Origin: Anabaenopsis elenkinii CCIBt3563
GTDB taxonomy: Bacteria > Cyanobacteriota > Cyanobacteriia > Cyanobacteriales > Nostocaceae
Assembly (NCBI RefSeq): GCF_015245355.1
Contig: NZ_CP063311.1
Coordinates: 1,261,313-1,325,312 of the forward strand
Length of the DNA: 64,000 nucleotides
Direction of reading: 5' to 3'
Shown here: one piece after another, positions 1 through 8,150 of the stretch
Layout of the letters: each line of letters starts with the position of its first letter
Numbering within the stretch: position 1 is the first letter of the stretch
The notes under the pieces: generated by a model
The model's input: the letters and a program-made list of their open reading frames with translations, nothing else
What the model was told of the DNA's origin: nothing
Databases searched by the model: none
Program-made: the position numbers and the translations under genes

Positions 1-106
1 TCTGGGCTGGATTAGTGTGGCAACTATTGTTAATATAGCCTCTGCTTTGTATTTTCACGGTTGGCAAGGCTGGGGGATTTCTCCTGAAATATGGACTGCT
101 ATTATG

Positions 107-1288
107 CACAAGTGTTGAATGTTAAGAAAGAGGGTATAAAAATTGCCCAAAATATATTAAAATTTGGGCTAGCTATCTAAAAGGTATTGTTTAATGACGA
201 TTATAAATTCATTTCCGAAGATTGTCAAAGACATCCTCAGCCCATTACCAAAAAACGATTATCCGGTATTGAATAGCCGTCTGTTCGTGGAGTGTTGGCT
301 AGCTTATGCACTGGATAATAGCTTAACGAGTATGCGGGATTTATTTAAAAGATTAAATCATACAGGGTTTAGCGTGAATATTGGCACATTCTCCAAAGCC
401 AACACACATCGAAGCCAAGAACCATTCCAAAAAATATATCAGCAATTAAATCAATTAATTCAGAAAAAAGCCCAGAAGAAGTTACATAATAAATACGCAA
501 TATGTCCAATTGATTCAACCGTCATCACATTGACAAGTAAATTACTATGGGTGTTAGGTCATCACCAAGTAAAGCTTTTTAGTTCTCTCAATCTTGCCAC
601 GGGAATTCCAGAGGATAATTTCATCAATTTTGGGCATAAACATGATTATAAGTTTGGCTCAAAAATGATGTCTAAATTGCCAGCAGATGCTGTTGGAGTA
701 ATGGATAGGGGCTTCGCCGGATTAAATTTTATCGACGAATTAAACCAAGCTAGTAAGTATTTTGTTTTACGAATAAAAAATAATTGGAAACTAGAGCCTG
801 ATTCAGAAACTGGACTAGTAAAAATTGGTTCAGCTAAAGATGCTAAAGCTTATAGAGTGATTAATTTTTGTGACTTAGAAACTGAAGTAGAATTCCGGTT
901 GGTTACTAATTTACCAGCCGATGGAGAAGCACCAGTGACAGATGAAGATATCCGGGATATTTATCGCTGTCGATGGGGAGTCGAACTGTTATGGAAGTTC
1001 TTAAAGATGCACTTGAAGCTGGATAAATTAATTACTAAAAATGTGAATGGTATTGCGATTCAACTGTATGCAAGTCTCATCGCTTATCTAATTTTAGGAC
1101 TCGTCTCTATTCCTAAAGAATGGGGTGATAAGTTATTAGATAAATTTCGCTATCTCCAAGCCTGTATGTGTCAACAAATCAGTTACGTCCATTGGATGGA
1201 AGATATTATGCTATGTTGACATTTTCACCCTTGATAAGACTACTATACAGAATTATGTAAAGTTTTGTAAAGACATTCAACATTTCTG
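107..1288 (+). mobile_element. IS4-family insertion sequence, apparently complete
   Basis: A 1182-bp element bounded by imperfect 16-bp terminal inverted repeats: the left end CACAAGTGTTGAATGT (107-122) matches the complement of the right end (1273-1288) at 14 of 16 positions. It is flanked by the direct duplication CTATTATG at 99-106 and 1289-1296. The identity extends to 11 bp if the terminal CTG is counted. It carries one intact transposase gene that fills most of its length. Size, end structure and duplication length fit the IS4 family. The clean duplication and open transposase frame suggest a recent insertion. Confidence 0.9.
194..1219 (+). CDS. IS4-family transposase (DDE)
   Basis: 341 aa, the only gene of the element at 107-1288. 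The three acidic catalytic positions are visible: Asp in PIDSTVI near residue 106, Asp in GVMDRGFAG near residue 170, and Glu in YRCRWGVELLWKFLK near residue 263. The last stretch satisfies the IS4 family YREK signature (Y-2-R-3-E-6-K). The frame is intact from ATG 194 to the stop, so the protein may be active. It would cut and rejoin the element ends in a cut-and-paste reaction. The subgroup within IS4 cannot be assigned without a database search. Confidence 0.9.
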   Translation: MTIINSFPKIVKDILSPLPKNDYPVLNSRLFVECWLAYALDNSLTSMRDLFKRLNHTGFSVNIGTFSKANTHRSQEPFQKIYQQLNQLIQKKAQKKLHNKYAICPIDSTVITLTSKLLWVLGHHQVKLFSSLNLATGIPEDNFINFGHKHDYKFGSKMMSKLPADAVGVMDRGFAGLNFIDELNQASKYFVLRIKNNWKLEPDSETGLVKIGSAKDAKAYRVINFCDLETEVEFRLVTNLPADGEAPVTDEDIRDIYRCRWGVELLWKFLKMHLKLDKLITKNVNGIAIQLYASLIAYLILGLVSIPKEWGDKLLDKFRYLQACMCQQISYVHWMEDIMLC

Positions 1289-1503
1289 CTATTATGTTAT
1301 TAGCGGCTTTTACTATTGCCGCCCTCATTGTCACCCAACACCAAGACTTTGCCTATACAGGAGTCACAGTTTGGGCATTGGTGGCGATCGCAATCAAGCA
1401 CTGGCAAAATTCTTTACTGAGAAACCTGGCACTAATTTTCGCCATAGCCTTAGTGGCAATAATCACAATTAACAGTGTAAAACCTCAACGTCCACAGACA
1501 TAA

Positions 1504-2709
1504 ATGGAACAACCCAGTACTCATCCCCGAGATTGGTCATGGCACTTCTGGCCCGCTGTACCTCTATATCCCTACGGTAAACGGCGGACAATTTGCTCAG
1601 AAATAGTCAAAGATACTATCTGGACATTCGATCAGCTTCAAGGCATTCTTTACACTGTTGTGCCCATTCGGATGACTGTGGTGAAACTTGCACGGGGAGG
1701 TCTTCTGGTTTACGCCCCAGTTGCTCCCACTCCTGAATGTGTCCGCCTCGTTAACAACTTAGTCACACAACACGGCGATGTTAAATACATCATTCTACCC
1801 ACTAGCTCCGGTCTAGAACATAAGGTTTTTGTTGGTCCTTTTGCTCGCCGCTTCCCCCAAGCACAGGTTTTTGTTGCGCCCCATCAATGGAGTTTCCCCA
1901 TCAATTTACCCCTGAGTTGGCTGGGTTTTCCCCCAGAACGCACTCAGGTACTTCCAGAAGATAGTAGTGACAGTCCTTTTGCTGATGAGTTTGATTATCA
2001 GGTGCTGGATATCAACTTGGGACGCGGTTCATTTGTAGAAGTGGCATTTTTTCACAAGCGATCGCACACCCTACTTCTGACTGACTCCATACTGTCCATA
2101 CCCGAAGAACCACCCCCAATCAACCAGTTAGACCCTTACCCCTTACTATTCCATGCTCGGGATCATGGAGGGGAAGCCATCACAGATCATCCAGAAAATC
2201 GCCGCAAAGGATGGCAACGTATTTCACTATTTGCAGTCTACTTTAGTCCTCATTCCTTAGAAACCACTGGATTAGGCAAAATGCTGCGCGATGCTTTCCA
2301 AGCACCAGACCATTCACCAAAAGCTTACTTTGGTTTATTTCCCTTTCGGTGGCGAGAGGATTGGCAAAAGTCTTTCTATATGCTCCAAGGTAATGGACGC
2401 CCGTTTGTAGCCCCCATCCTCCAAGTTCTCATTTTACCCCAAGCACCTCAACAAGTCCTCAAGTGGGCTGAACAAGTAGCAACCTGGGATTTTCGCCAGA
2501 TTATTGCTTGTCATTTTGATTCGCCTATTAAAGCCAGTCCCCATGAATTCCGCCAAGCATTCGATTTTCTCCACAAGCAACCCGCTTTCAGCGAAGATTC
2601 TGGAAACCTAAACCAGCCCCTGTCCCCCGAAGATATGCAATTCATCAGGGAAATTGAGGCAAATCTCCTCAAGCAAGGCATTGCCAAACCTCCTCAAGAG
2701 AAAATATAA
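1504..2709 (+). CDS. DUF4336 domain protein
   Basis: 401 aa. The ATG follows directly on the TAA of the interrupted membrane-protein gene, which suggests the two were once co-transcribed and that the upstream IS may now affect expression. The sequence (WHFWPAVPLYPYGKRRT near the start, then GGLLVYAPVAPTPECVRLV and KYIILPTSSGLEHKVF) matches the DUF4336 family found in cyanobacteria and plants. That family has a distant metallo-beta-lactamase-like fold, but I see no complete HxHxDH motif. No signal peptide or membrane segment is evident. Biochemical function is unknown. Confidence 0.75.
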   Translation: MEQPSTHPRDWSWHFWPAVPLYPYGKRRTICSEIVKDTIWTFDQLQGILYTVVPIRMTVVKLARGGLLVYAPVAPTPECVRLVNNLVTQHGDVKYIILPTSSGLEHKVFVGPFARRFPQAQVFVAPHQWSFPINLPLSWLGFPPERTQVLPEDSSDSPFADEFDYQVLDINLGRGSFVEVAFFHKRSHTLLLTDSILSIPEEPPPINQLDPYPLLFHARDHGGEAITDHPENRRKGWQRISLFAVYFSPHSLETTGLGKMLRDAFQAPDHSPKAYFGLFPFRWREDWQKSFYMLQGNGRPFVAPILQVLILPQAPQQVLKWAEQVATWDFRQIIACHFDSPIKASPHEFRQAFDFLHKQPAFSEDSGNLNQPLSPEDMQFIREIEANLLKQGIAKPPQEKI

Positions 2710-2727
2710 TTCTAAATTCCACAGATG

Positions 2728-4080
2728 TTAACTACCTGTGAGTGATTTTAGATGTGCGCTAAATCTAGCATTTTGCAAGGCTTGCACTGTACCGCGAGAA
2801 TCTTGGACGCAATATTGCCAACCGAAGCGAACCAATTCCCGAGAAGTTTCTGATTGTATAATTCCCACCACCGGGGTTTTTGCCCTTTCTTTGTCCCCTG
2901 AATGTTCTTGTAAAATCGTCCTTAAATTATGCATGGTTTGGATGTCACTTACTTGTTGCGGATTCAGTTCCACCATTACCATTTGTACCTGCTCAACTTT
3001 TTCTATGTCCTCAACAATCAGTTGATTTTGATCATCCCGCCGATCTACTTTACCCCAGACAATTAACCTCGCATCAACTTCGAGTTGCTCACTGATACGT
3101 TCATAGGTTTTGGCAAAAACCACCGCTTCCGATTGTCCAGTTAAATCCTCTATTTGTAAAATTGCCATTTGGTCGCCTTTCTTAGTCATCACTTTTTTGA
3201 CATTGTTCAGCATGACCACTGCACAAACTTTCGTATCTTTTGTTTGTTCTTTAAATTGTGAAAGGTTAATCGGAGTGAGCAGCGATGCTGCTGGCTTTAA
3301 GGACTTCAATGGGTGATCTGATACATAAAAACCCAGTAATTCTTTTTCCATACGTAACTTTTCCTGGGGCATCAAATCAGCCACAGGTTCAGCTTTGGGA
3401 ACCGTTTCAAAACTATTATTCCCTGTTTGCTTACTGGTATTATTACTAGTACCTAAGTAATCAAAAAGATTCCCCTGACCTATAGCCCTATCTTTGGCTC
3501 GGGATTGCGCCCAATCATAAACTAGTTCTAAATCACAGATTAATTGGTGACGATTTGGTTGAATTTTATCGAAAGCTCCACACTGAATCAAAGATTCTAC
3601 AGTCCGCCGGTTAATGGCACGCAAATCCACGCGATCGCAAAAATCAGCTAGGGACTTAAAATCACCCCCCTCATCTCTTGCAGACAAAATACAGGCGATC
3701 GCATTTTGTCCCACATTCCGCACTGCTGTAAATCCAAATAATAAAATCTTTCCATCTATCGGTGTAAAATCCAGACCAGAACGATTAATATCAGGGGCAT
3801 CTATTGTAATCCCCATATTAGAGCAGTTATTAATATACTTCTGCACCTTATCCGTATCGCCACTGTTCGCCGTCAACAGTGCCGCCATATACTCCAATGG
3901 ATAATTAGCTTTTAAATACGCAGTTTGATAAGTTACATATCCATAGGCAGTGGAATGAGACTTATTGAAACAATTAGAGGCTATCAGACCATTTTTAATC
4001 ACAAAATTATGGTCACCCTCAACCCCAATATCATAAACATTTTCTCGACCTACAAATTTACGTCCAGTGATTTTGACCAT
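2728..4080 (-). CDS. dnaE: DNA polymerase III alpha subunit, C-terminal half with split-intein C-fragment
   Basis: 450 aa. Residues 1-36 (from MVKITGRKFVGRENVYDIGV to the terminal IASN) are the C-terminal piece of the cyanobacterial DnaE split intein, ending in Asn36. The extein begins Cys37-Phe-Asn, exactly as in known DnaE-C proteins. It continues with the polymerase C-terminal part (KSHSTAYGYVTYQTAYLKANYPLEYMAALL, tandem helix-hairpin-helix region) and an OB-fold (about residues 280-350, VCAVVMLNNVKKVMTKKGDQ). The partner gene with DnaE-N and the intein N-fragment is not in this window. Protein trans-splicing would join the halves into active replicative polymerase. The start is fixed by homology of the intein fragment, with a purine-rich GGTGGG a few bases upstream. 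Confidence 0.96.
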   Translation of the reverse strand: MVKITGRKFVGRENVYDIGVEGDHNFVIKNGLIASNCFNKSHSTAYGYVTYQTAYLKANYPLEYMAALLTANSGDTDKVQKYINNCSNMGITIDAPDINRSGLDFTPIDGKILLFGFTAVRNVGQNAIACILSARDEGGDFKSLADFCDRVDLRAINRRTVESLIQCGAFDKIQPNRHQLICDLELVYDWAQSRAKDRAIGQGNLFDYLGTSNNTSKQTGNNSFETVPKAEPVADLMPQEKLRMEKELLGFYVSDHPLKSLKPAASLLTPINLSQFKEQTKDTKVCAVVMLNNVKKVMTKKGDQMAILQIEDLTGQSEAVVFAKTYERISEQLEVDARLIVWGKVDRRDDQNQLIVEDIEKVEQVQMVMVELNPQQVSDIQTMHNLRTILQEHSGDKERAKTPVVGIIQSETSRELVRFGWQYCVQDSRGTVQALQNARFSAHLKSLTGS

Positions 4081-4239
4081 TTTTACCCACCCATCATGTA
4101 TACCCAGTTTAAGGTGTTGGTGCTTTTGAAGTTTAACACTACTTGATCTTTGAGTGGTTTTCTGTAGCTCTGATTTCTGCTGCTTCTAGGGGCGATCGCA
4201 TTTCATCAACTGCAATCAGCTATTACTTGGGCTAAGTGA

Positions 4240-4440
4240 TTTGAAATCATCCCAGAAACGTTTAAATCTTCTACTACTATTTTTGCGTGGTTTTTGCATA
4301 AGGAAGATGGGAAGACGGAGGAGGAGTTTATTGAGGAGATTTTAGGGTTAAATCAGGAGTTGGAAAAGTTAAATCAAGAGGTGCATTTGTTAGAGGGGAT
4401 TATTGCACATAATATTAAAGAGATTGCGGGGGATAATTAG
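4240..4440 (+). pseudogene. Coding remnant with acidic coiled-coil C-terminus
   Basis: An open frame without a start codon, bounded by TGA at 4237-4239 and TAG at 4438-4440. It encodes about 66 residues, including FAWFLHKEDGKTEEEFIEE and then a heptad-like LNQELEKLNQEVHLLEG. This looks like the surviving C-terminus of a larger protein. Similar Asn/Glu-rich coiled-coil ends occur in DNA methyltransferase subunits of cyanobacterial restriction systems, but the assignment is a guess. Its last part (4395-4417) is repeated almost exactly after the toxin gene at 5156-5178. Confidence 0.4.
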
Positions 4441-4474
4441 GTTATCATTAAGTACAGAGTAAAGGAATAAATCT

Positions 4475-4735
4475 ATGAATACTCGTGAAGTTGTGGTTAA
4501 TAAGTTACAACAATTACCAGATCCTCTGGTATCGAGGGTAGATGAGTTTATTGATTTCTTGATTGCACAACAGCAAAATCAAGCAGTTAATGTTCAATCT
4601 TCAGAATCTTTAACCGATAGGTGGAAGCGGTGGTTTGAAAAGGTTGATCAATTATCTATATTAAATCATGAACCGCAGAATGAGTATCAACAACGTTTGC
4701 TGGCAAAATATCGTCAGCAGGGTTTAGAGTTATGA
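4475..4735 (+). CDS. DUF2281/VapB-like antitoxin
   Basis: 86 aa. The N-terminal half (EVVVNKLQQLPDPLVSRVDEFIDFLIAQQQ) is the short helical motif of the DUF2281 family, small proteins that usually precede PIN-domain toxins. The C-terminal half is charged and probably disordered until it binds the toxin. It overlaps the next gene by 4 bp (ATGA), so the two are translationally coupled. An AAAGGA sequence precedes the ATG. As for this class, it should neutralise the downstream PIN RNase and repress its own promoter, but that is inferred from the family and gene order. Confidence 0.75.
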   Translation: MNTREVVVNKLQQLPDPLVSRVDEFIDFLIAQQQNQAVNVQSSESLTDRWKRWFEKVDQLSILNHEPQNEYQQRLLAKYRQQGLEL

Positions 4736-5139
4736 TTCTGTGTGATGCAGGAGTTTTGCTTTGTTTAGTAGATTGCACACAACCGCAACATCAAATTTAT
4801 AAAAATCTGGTGATGCGTGTCAGTAAACCTATGGTGACAACTTGGGCTTGTTTGACTGAGGCGATGTATCTTTCTCTTCATAGAGGCGGTTGGGTGATGC
4901 AAAAACAACTGGGGCAAATGCTTTTAGACGGTTTGCTCACTATCTATGAAATTCAATCTAGTGATTATAATCGGTTGTTTGTATTAATGGAGAAATATCA
5001 AGATAGACCAATGGATTTGGCTGATGCTACTTTGGTATTGACCGCGGAGAAAACTGGTTTTTATCAAATTCTTACTATTGATTCTGATTTTTTATTTTAT
5101 AGAATTAATAATCATATAAGTTTTGAGATTATTAAATAA
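4732..5139 (+). CDS. PIN-domain toxin (VapC-like RNase)
   Basis: 135 aa. The PIN acidic residues are visible: Asp5 in MILCDAG, Glu in CLTEAMYL near residue 43, Asp near residue 97 in PMDLADATLV, and Asp near residue 118 in LTIDSDF. PIN toxins of this type cleave RNA with a metal-bound acidic cluster. The start codon overlaps the stop of the antitoxin gene. All catalytic positions are intact, so the toxin should be functional. The pair sits between two copies of a 23-bp repeat. Confidence 0.82.
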   Translation: MILCDAGVLLCLVDCTQPQHQIYKNLVMRVSKPMVTTWACLTEAMYLSLHRGGWVMQKQLGQMLLDGLLTIYEIQSSDYNRLFVLMEKYQDRPMDLADATLVLTAEKTGFYQILTIDSDFLFYRINNHISFEIIK

Positions 5140-5288
5140 TGATGAGAATTTTTCAGGGGATTATTGCCCATAATATTATAGTACTTACGCAAGATGTGGC
5201 TGAAAACCCTATTTTTGCCTAGGGCCAATTCATGAATTGCCCCTACTTTCGTGACCTTCTTTAATATTACCTACTAATGAAGTATTAA

Positions 5289-5687
5289 TTAAGTTTTATT
5301 ATCCACACTCCCAGAGGCTAAGGTGCGACAATCGGGGCTGAAGGCTATTGACCAAACGTAATTTGAATGTCCGGTGAGTGTGGCGATTTCCTCTTGGGTG
5401 GCGACATCCCACAGTTTGATGGTTTCATCCCCACTCCCAGAGGCTAAGGTGCGACCATCCGGGCTGAAGGCTACTGACCAAACCGAATATGAATGTCCAG
5501 TGAGGGTATATTCTAACTCCCATGATGTTAGTGATTTTTGTGCTTGATAAGCGTTTACAGACTCAATTAACTTGCCATACTTAGAGTACAGGAGATTATA
5601 AGCCGCATCCTTGACATCGGCTGATTCGTCTCTGGTTAAAGCTTGGAGAAGTAAGTTAACCCCACCATCATCAAGTGTTGGTGCTAA
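5289..5687 (-). pseudogene. WD40-repeat gene remnant
   Basis: A minus-strand frame of about 132 residues with no good start codon. It begins four bases into the 3' end of the upstream WD40/GUN4 gene, in a different frame. It encodes a HEAT-like stretch (VNLLLQALTRDESADVKDAA) followed by two WD40 blades (YTLTGHSYSVWSVAFSPDGR, then IATLTGHSNYVWSIAFSPD) and stops after GSVDNKT. The blades are nearly identical to those of the upstream gene, so it is probably left over from recombination between WD40 genes. It could be a frameshifted extension of that gene, but the domain order argues for a separate fragment. Confidence 0.6.
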
Positions 5688-7372
5688 TTATCTTCAGATA
5701 AAGTTAAAGCTTTTATATTGTGCCAATCATCTCTTTCTAGTATTGGTTTCAAATAAGATTTGACAATAAAACCTTTGTGCTTTTCATATTTATGAAACCA
5801 AAAAGCAGGTAGATGTCCTTTGGGTGATTGATCAAGTTCAAAAACTAATTCATCATAGTCTTTCCAACTAAACGCACCAATACCTAAAAATGCTTCTCCA
5901 CGCCAACCTAATGCTTCTCCAAACTTACCAATTTCTTTATTGATATCAGATTGATGAAAAATATCTCTTTGGACTTGGAAACCAAACTTACCTTGACTGT
6001 AATGATACCATAACTGATTAATTTGATTGATATCTTTGGTAAATATCTTGCTAGTGTCGTCTTTAATCTCTCTATTTAATAACTCTGAAATTATATATTC
6101 TGTTTCTGCATCTGCTTCTCTCCATTTCTTTTCTGCTAGTAGACACTCTAAAAGTTCATAGGTAATTTCAGGGAAAGCAATGGAAATTTCTACTATTAAT
6201 TTTTGTTTGACAGTTGCTTCTGATACATCATCTGGGAAGTAATCATCTCTTTCTCGACGCAATTTATTAAGTAAATCATCTGGAGGAATGAGACTAAATT
6301 CAAATTTATCTTTATATTCATAATAGAAACAAGCCACATGACCTAGACCATAAATCATTAAGGCTTTAATACCCACTTTTAGTATTTTATTAATGTAACC
6401 CAACTTTAACCAATCTATTCCTATATCTATTATTTTTTCTCCTGAGAAAATAAAGCCAAATATAAATAAAGCTTCTTGTTTTCTTTCGGGAGCATCCATA
6501 TTAAATCCATAAATCTCTGCGATTTGATAAACCATTTCTGCCCCTAATTTGGCTATTTTTGGTATATCAATCCCCTCTGCTCCTAATCCATCTAAAATAT
6601 TATTAACCGTTGCTACCACATCTCCAATTAATTCTAATCCTGCTGCTTGTAAGGATTTATGAATAATTAGTCTCTGTGCTATTTCACGGGGAGTTTTATG
6701 TCGGACTCTTGTGATTAATCTTGTAACTGATTCACCAGCTGCGGTGAAATTAATATCACAAATAGATTCAGCAATCCATTCTGTTAAATCTTCCCAAGCA
6801 TCATTATTTGCTGCATTTTTTAGCTCAGATAATTCAGGATTTTGATCTACCTGTTCATAACCATCATCCTGTTCATCATCATCATCCTGTTCATAACCAT
6901 CTACCTGTTCATAACCATCATCCTGTTCATCGCCATCATCCTGTTCATCACCTTTATCATTGTTGTCAGATAAATTCCTTTGCCAAATATTGATGGTTTC
7001 ATCATCACTCCCAGAAGCTAAGGTACGACCATCCGGGCTGAAGGCTACTGAATTAACATACTCTGAATGTCCGGTGATGGTGGCGATTTCCTCTTGGGTT
7101 GCTACATCCCACAGTTTGATGGTCTTATCCCTACTCCCAGAAGCTAAGGTGCGACCATCTGGGCTGAAGGCTACTGAATAAACGTAATCTGAATAAACCC
7201 AATCTGAATGTCCGGTGAGAGTAGCGATTGACCGCCGGATGGCGACATCCCACAGTTTGACGGTGTTATCCCCACTCCCAGAAGCTAAGGTTTGACCATC
7301 CGGGCTGAAGGCTACTGAATAAACGTAATCTGAATGTCCGGTGAGGGTATAGTTCAACCAGGGTAAGTGCAT
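5684..7372 (-). CDS. WD40 repeat / EcsC-like / GUN4-domain fusion protein
   Basis: 562 aa from the ATG at 7372 (a TTG six codons upstream is also possible). Residues about 8-131 hold three WD40 blades (YTLTGHSDYVYSVAFSPDGQ and two more). Residues about 141-177 are an acidic linker of tandem DGYEQ/DDGYEQ-type pentapeptides. A helical region (about 180-360; AAGLELIGDVVATVNN, EIYGFNMDAPERKQEALFIF) resembles EcsC-family proteins. The C-terminus (about 400-530) has GUN4 signatures: LLAEKKWREADAETEYII, LWYHYSQGKFGFQVQRDIF and GWRGEAF. GUN4 domains bind porphyrins in chlorophyll synthesis, but multi-domain cyanobacterial versions have unknown roles. Three blades are too few for a closed propeller, so the protein may oligomerise or be truncated. 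Confidence 0.75.
   Translation of the reverse strand: MHLPWLNYTLTGHSDYVYSVAFSPDGQTLASGSGDNTVKLWDVAIRRSIATLTGHSDWVYSDYVYSVAFSPDGRTLASGSRDKTIKLWDVATQEEIATITGHSEYVNSVAFSPDGRTLASGSDDETINIWQRNLSDNNDKGDEQDDGDEQDDGYEQVDGYEQDDDDEQDDGYEQVDQNPELSELKNAANNDAWEDLTEWIAESICDINFTAAGESVTRLITRVRHKTPREIAQRLIIHKSLQAAGLELIGDVVATVNNILDGLGAEGIDIPKIAKLGAEMVYQIAEIYGFNMDAPERKQEALFIFGFIFSGEKIIDIGIDWLKLGYINKILKVGIKALMIYGLGHVACFYYEYKDKFEFSLIPPDDLLNKLRRERDDYFPDDVSEATVKQKLIVEISIAFPEITYELLECLLAEKKWREADAETEYIISELLNREIKDDTSKIFTKDINQINQLWYHYSQGKFGFQVQRDIFHQSDINKEIGKFGEALGWRGEAFLGIGAFSWKDYDELVFELDQSPKGHLPAFWFHKYEKHKGFIVKSYLKPILERDDWHNIKALTLSEDN
6848..6955 (-). repeat. 15-bp tandem repeats encoding an acidic linker
   Basis: About seven imperfect copies of a 15-bp unit (plus strand ctgttcataaccatc and variants) inside the WD40/GUN4 gene, giving a DGYEQ-type pentapeptide ladder. 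Unit length is a multiple of three, so copy-number changes keep the frame. This is a likely site of length variation among strains. Confidence 0.8.
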
Positions 7373-7572
7373 CTTAATAACCCTTGACAAAATTAACTTT
7401 ATGTGATTTGCCTACCCAGATGGCGATTCAGGTATATTTGAGTAGAATTTGCGATCTTAATTGTTAAGCAACAATCGACTAAATATGAATAGTTTGTAAC
7501 TATTCTGATTGACTGGTAGCATTTGAAATGCCTACACAGCAAGCAGATCAGAAAATTTGACAATTATCTCTC

Positions 7573-7753
7573 AGAGGATGTTTGATCAGTTTTCAACAGG
7601 TAATTTTTATTTTAGGGAACAGGGAATAGGGAATGGGGAACACACCGACCACACCAAAACAATAAAATCCAGTTCCCTCCCCTTGTAAGGGGAGGGTTAG
7701 GGTGGGGTAAAACAATAGTTGATACACTAATCATGACTTGACAAACATCCTCT
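7573..7753. mobile_element. MITE-like element, copy 1 (AGAGGATGTTTG ends)
   Basis: 181 bp with 12-bp perfect terminal inverted repeats: AGAGGATGTTTG at 7573-7584 and its complement at 7742-7753. The inside is non-coding and holds a palindromic CCCCTTGTAAGGGG core followed by GGGTTAGGGTGGGG, and an end segment AATAGTTGATACACTAATCA. The same ends and core occur at 14691-14890 and, inverted, at 50462-50699. No transposase is encoded, so it would need one in trans. Confidence 0.85.
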
Positions 7754-8150
7754 CAAACTTACTTATCACCTAAATCCTGTTGAGATGTAGCAGCATCTGG
7801 GAATCCGTGCAAAATTTGCTTGACATTTGCCATAATTTATACCATTTATTGTGTGGGATGATTGGGGATTTACAACTACTGCGCAGCCATAAATCTAGTA
7901 ACAGTGCGTAGCGTCAATGTTACTGAAAACTAATCGATATTTAACGTATTTTGAATCAAATTAGACCAATAATATCACATTTGATTTTAAATCATATGTA
8001 AATAAATATTTTTTTGATACCTAAGCCTCAGTGATACTATTTAGGTAATCTTGTCATCTATCTAAAGATAGATTCTTGGGAATATAAAACTATTTCGCCG
8101 GTACTGGGTTCAATATTTATGATATCTGGGTAAATTTCCCGTGTGTTACG

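Larger units (their letters stand above)
2..1503 (+). pseudogene. Membrane protein gene (TspO/tryptophan-rich sensory-like) split by an IS4-family insertion
   Basis: Positions 2-106 read in one open frame (ending ...SPEIWTAIM). The reading resumes in the same frame at 1294 (MLLAAFTIAALIVTQ...) and runs to the stop at 1501-1503, once the insertion and one copy of the target duplication are removed. The joined C-terminus is hydrophobic, with at least three likely membrane segments, and is rich in Trp and Ala/Ile. It resembles the end of cyanobacterial tryptophan-rich (TspO/MBR-like) membrane proteins, but that is from memory and only moderately secure. The 5' end of the gene lies outside the window. 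The fragment after the insertion begins with an ATG, but 69 residues without the N-terminal part are unlikely to be functional. Confidence 0.6.
4395..5178 (+). repeat. 23-bp direct repeat flanking the toxin-antitoxin pair
   Basis: GGGGATTATTGC(A/C)CATAATATTA (one mismatch) occurs at 4395-4417, inside the coding remnant before the antitoxin, and at 5156-5178, just after the toxin stop. In the second copy the encoded GIIAHN motif is the same but the reading then diverges. The arrangement suggests the TA module inserted into, or was duplicated with, the end of an older gene. Confidence 0.6.

Noticed and set aside
6808-6993. Plus-strand His/Pro-rich frame (HHPVHHHHPVHNH)
   Set aside because: It is the antisense of the acidic 15-bp repeat in the WD40 gene; any frame through it looks repetitive.
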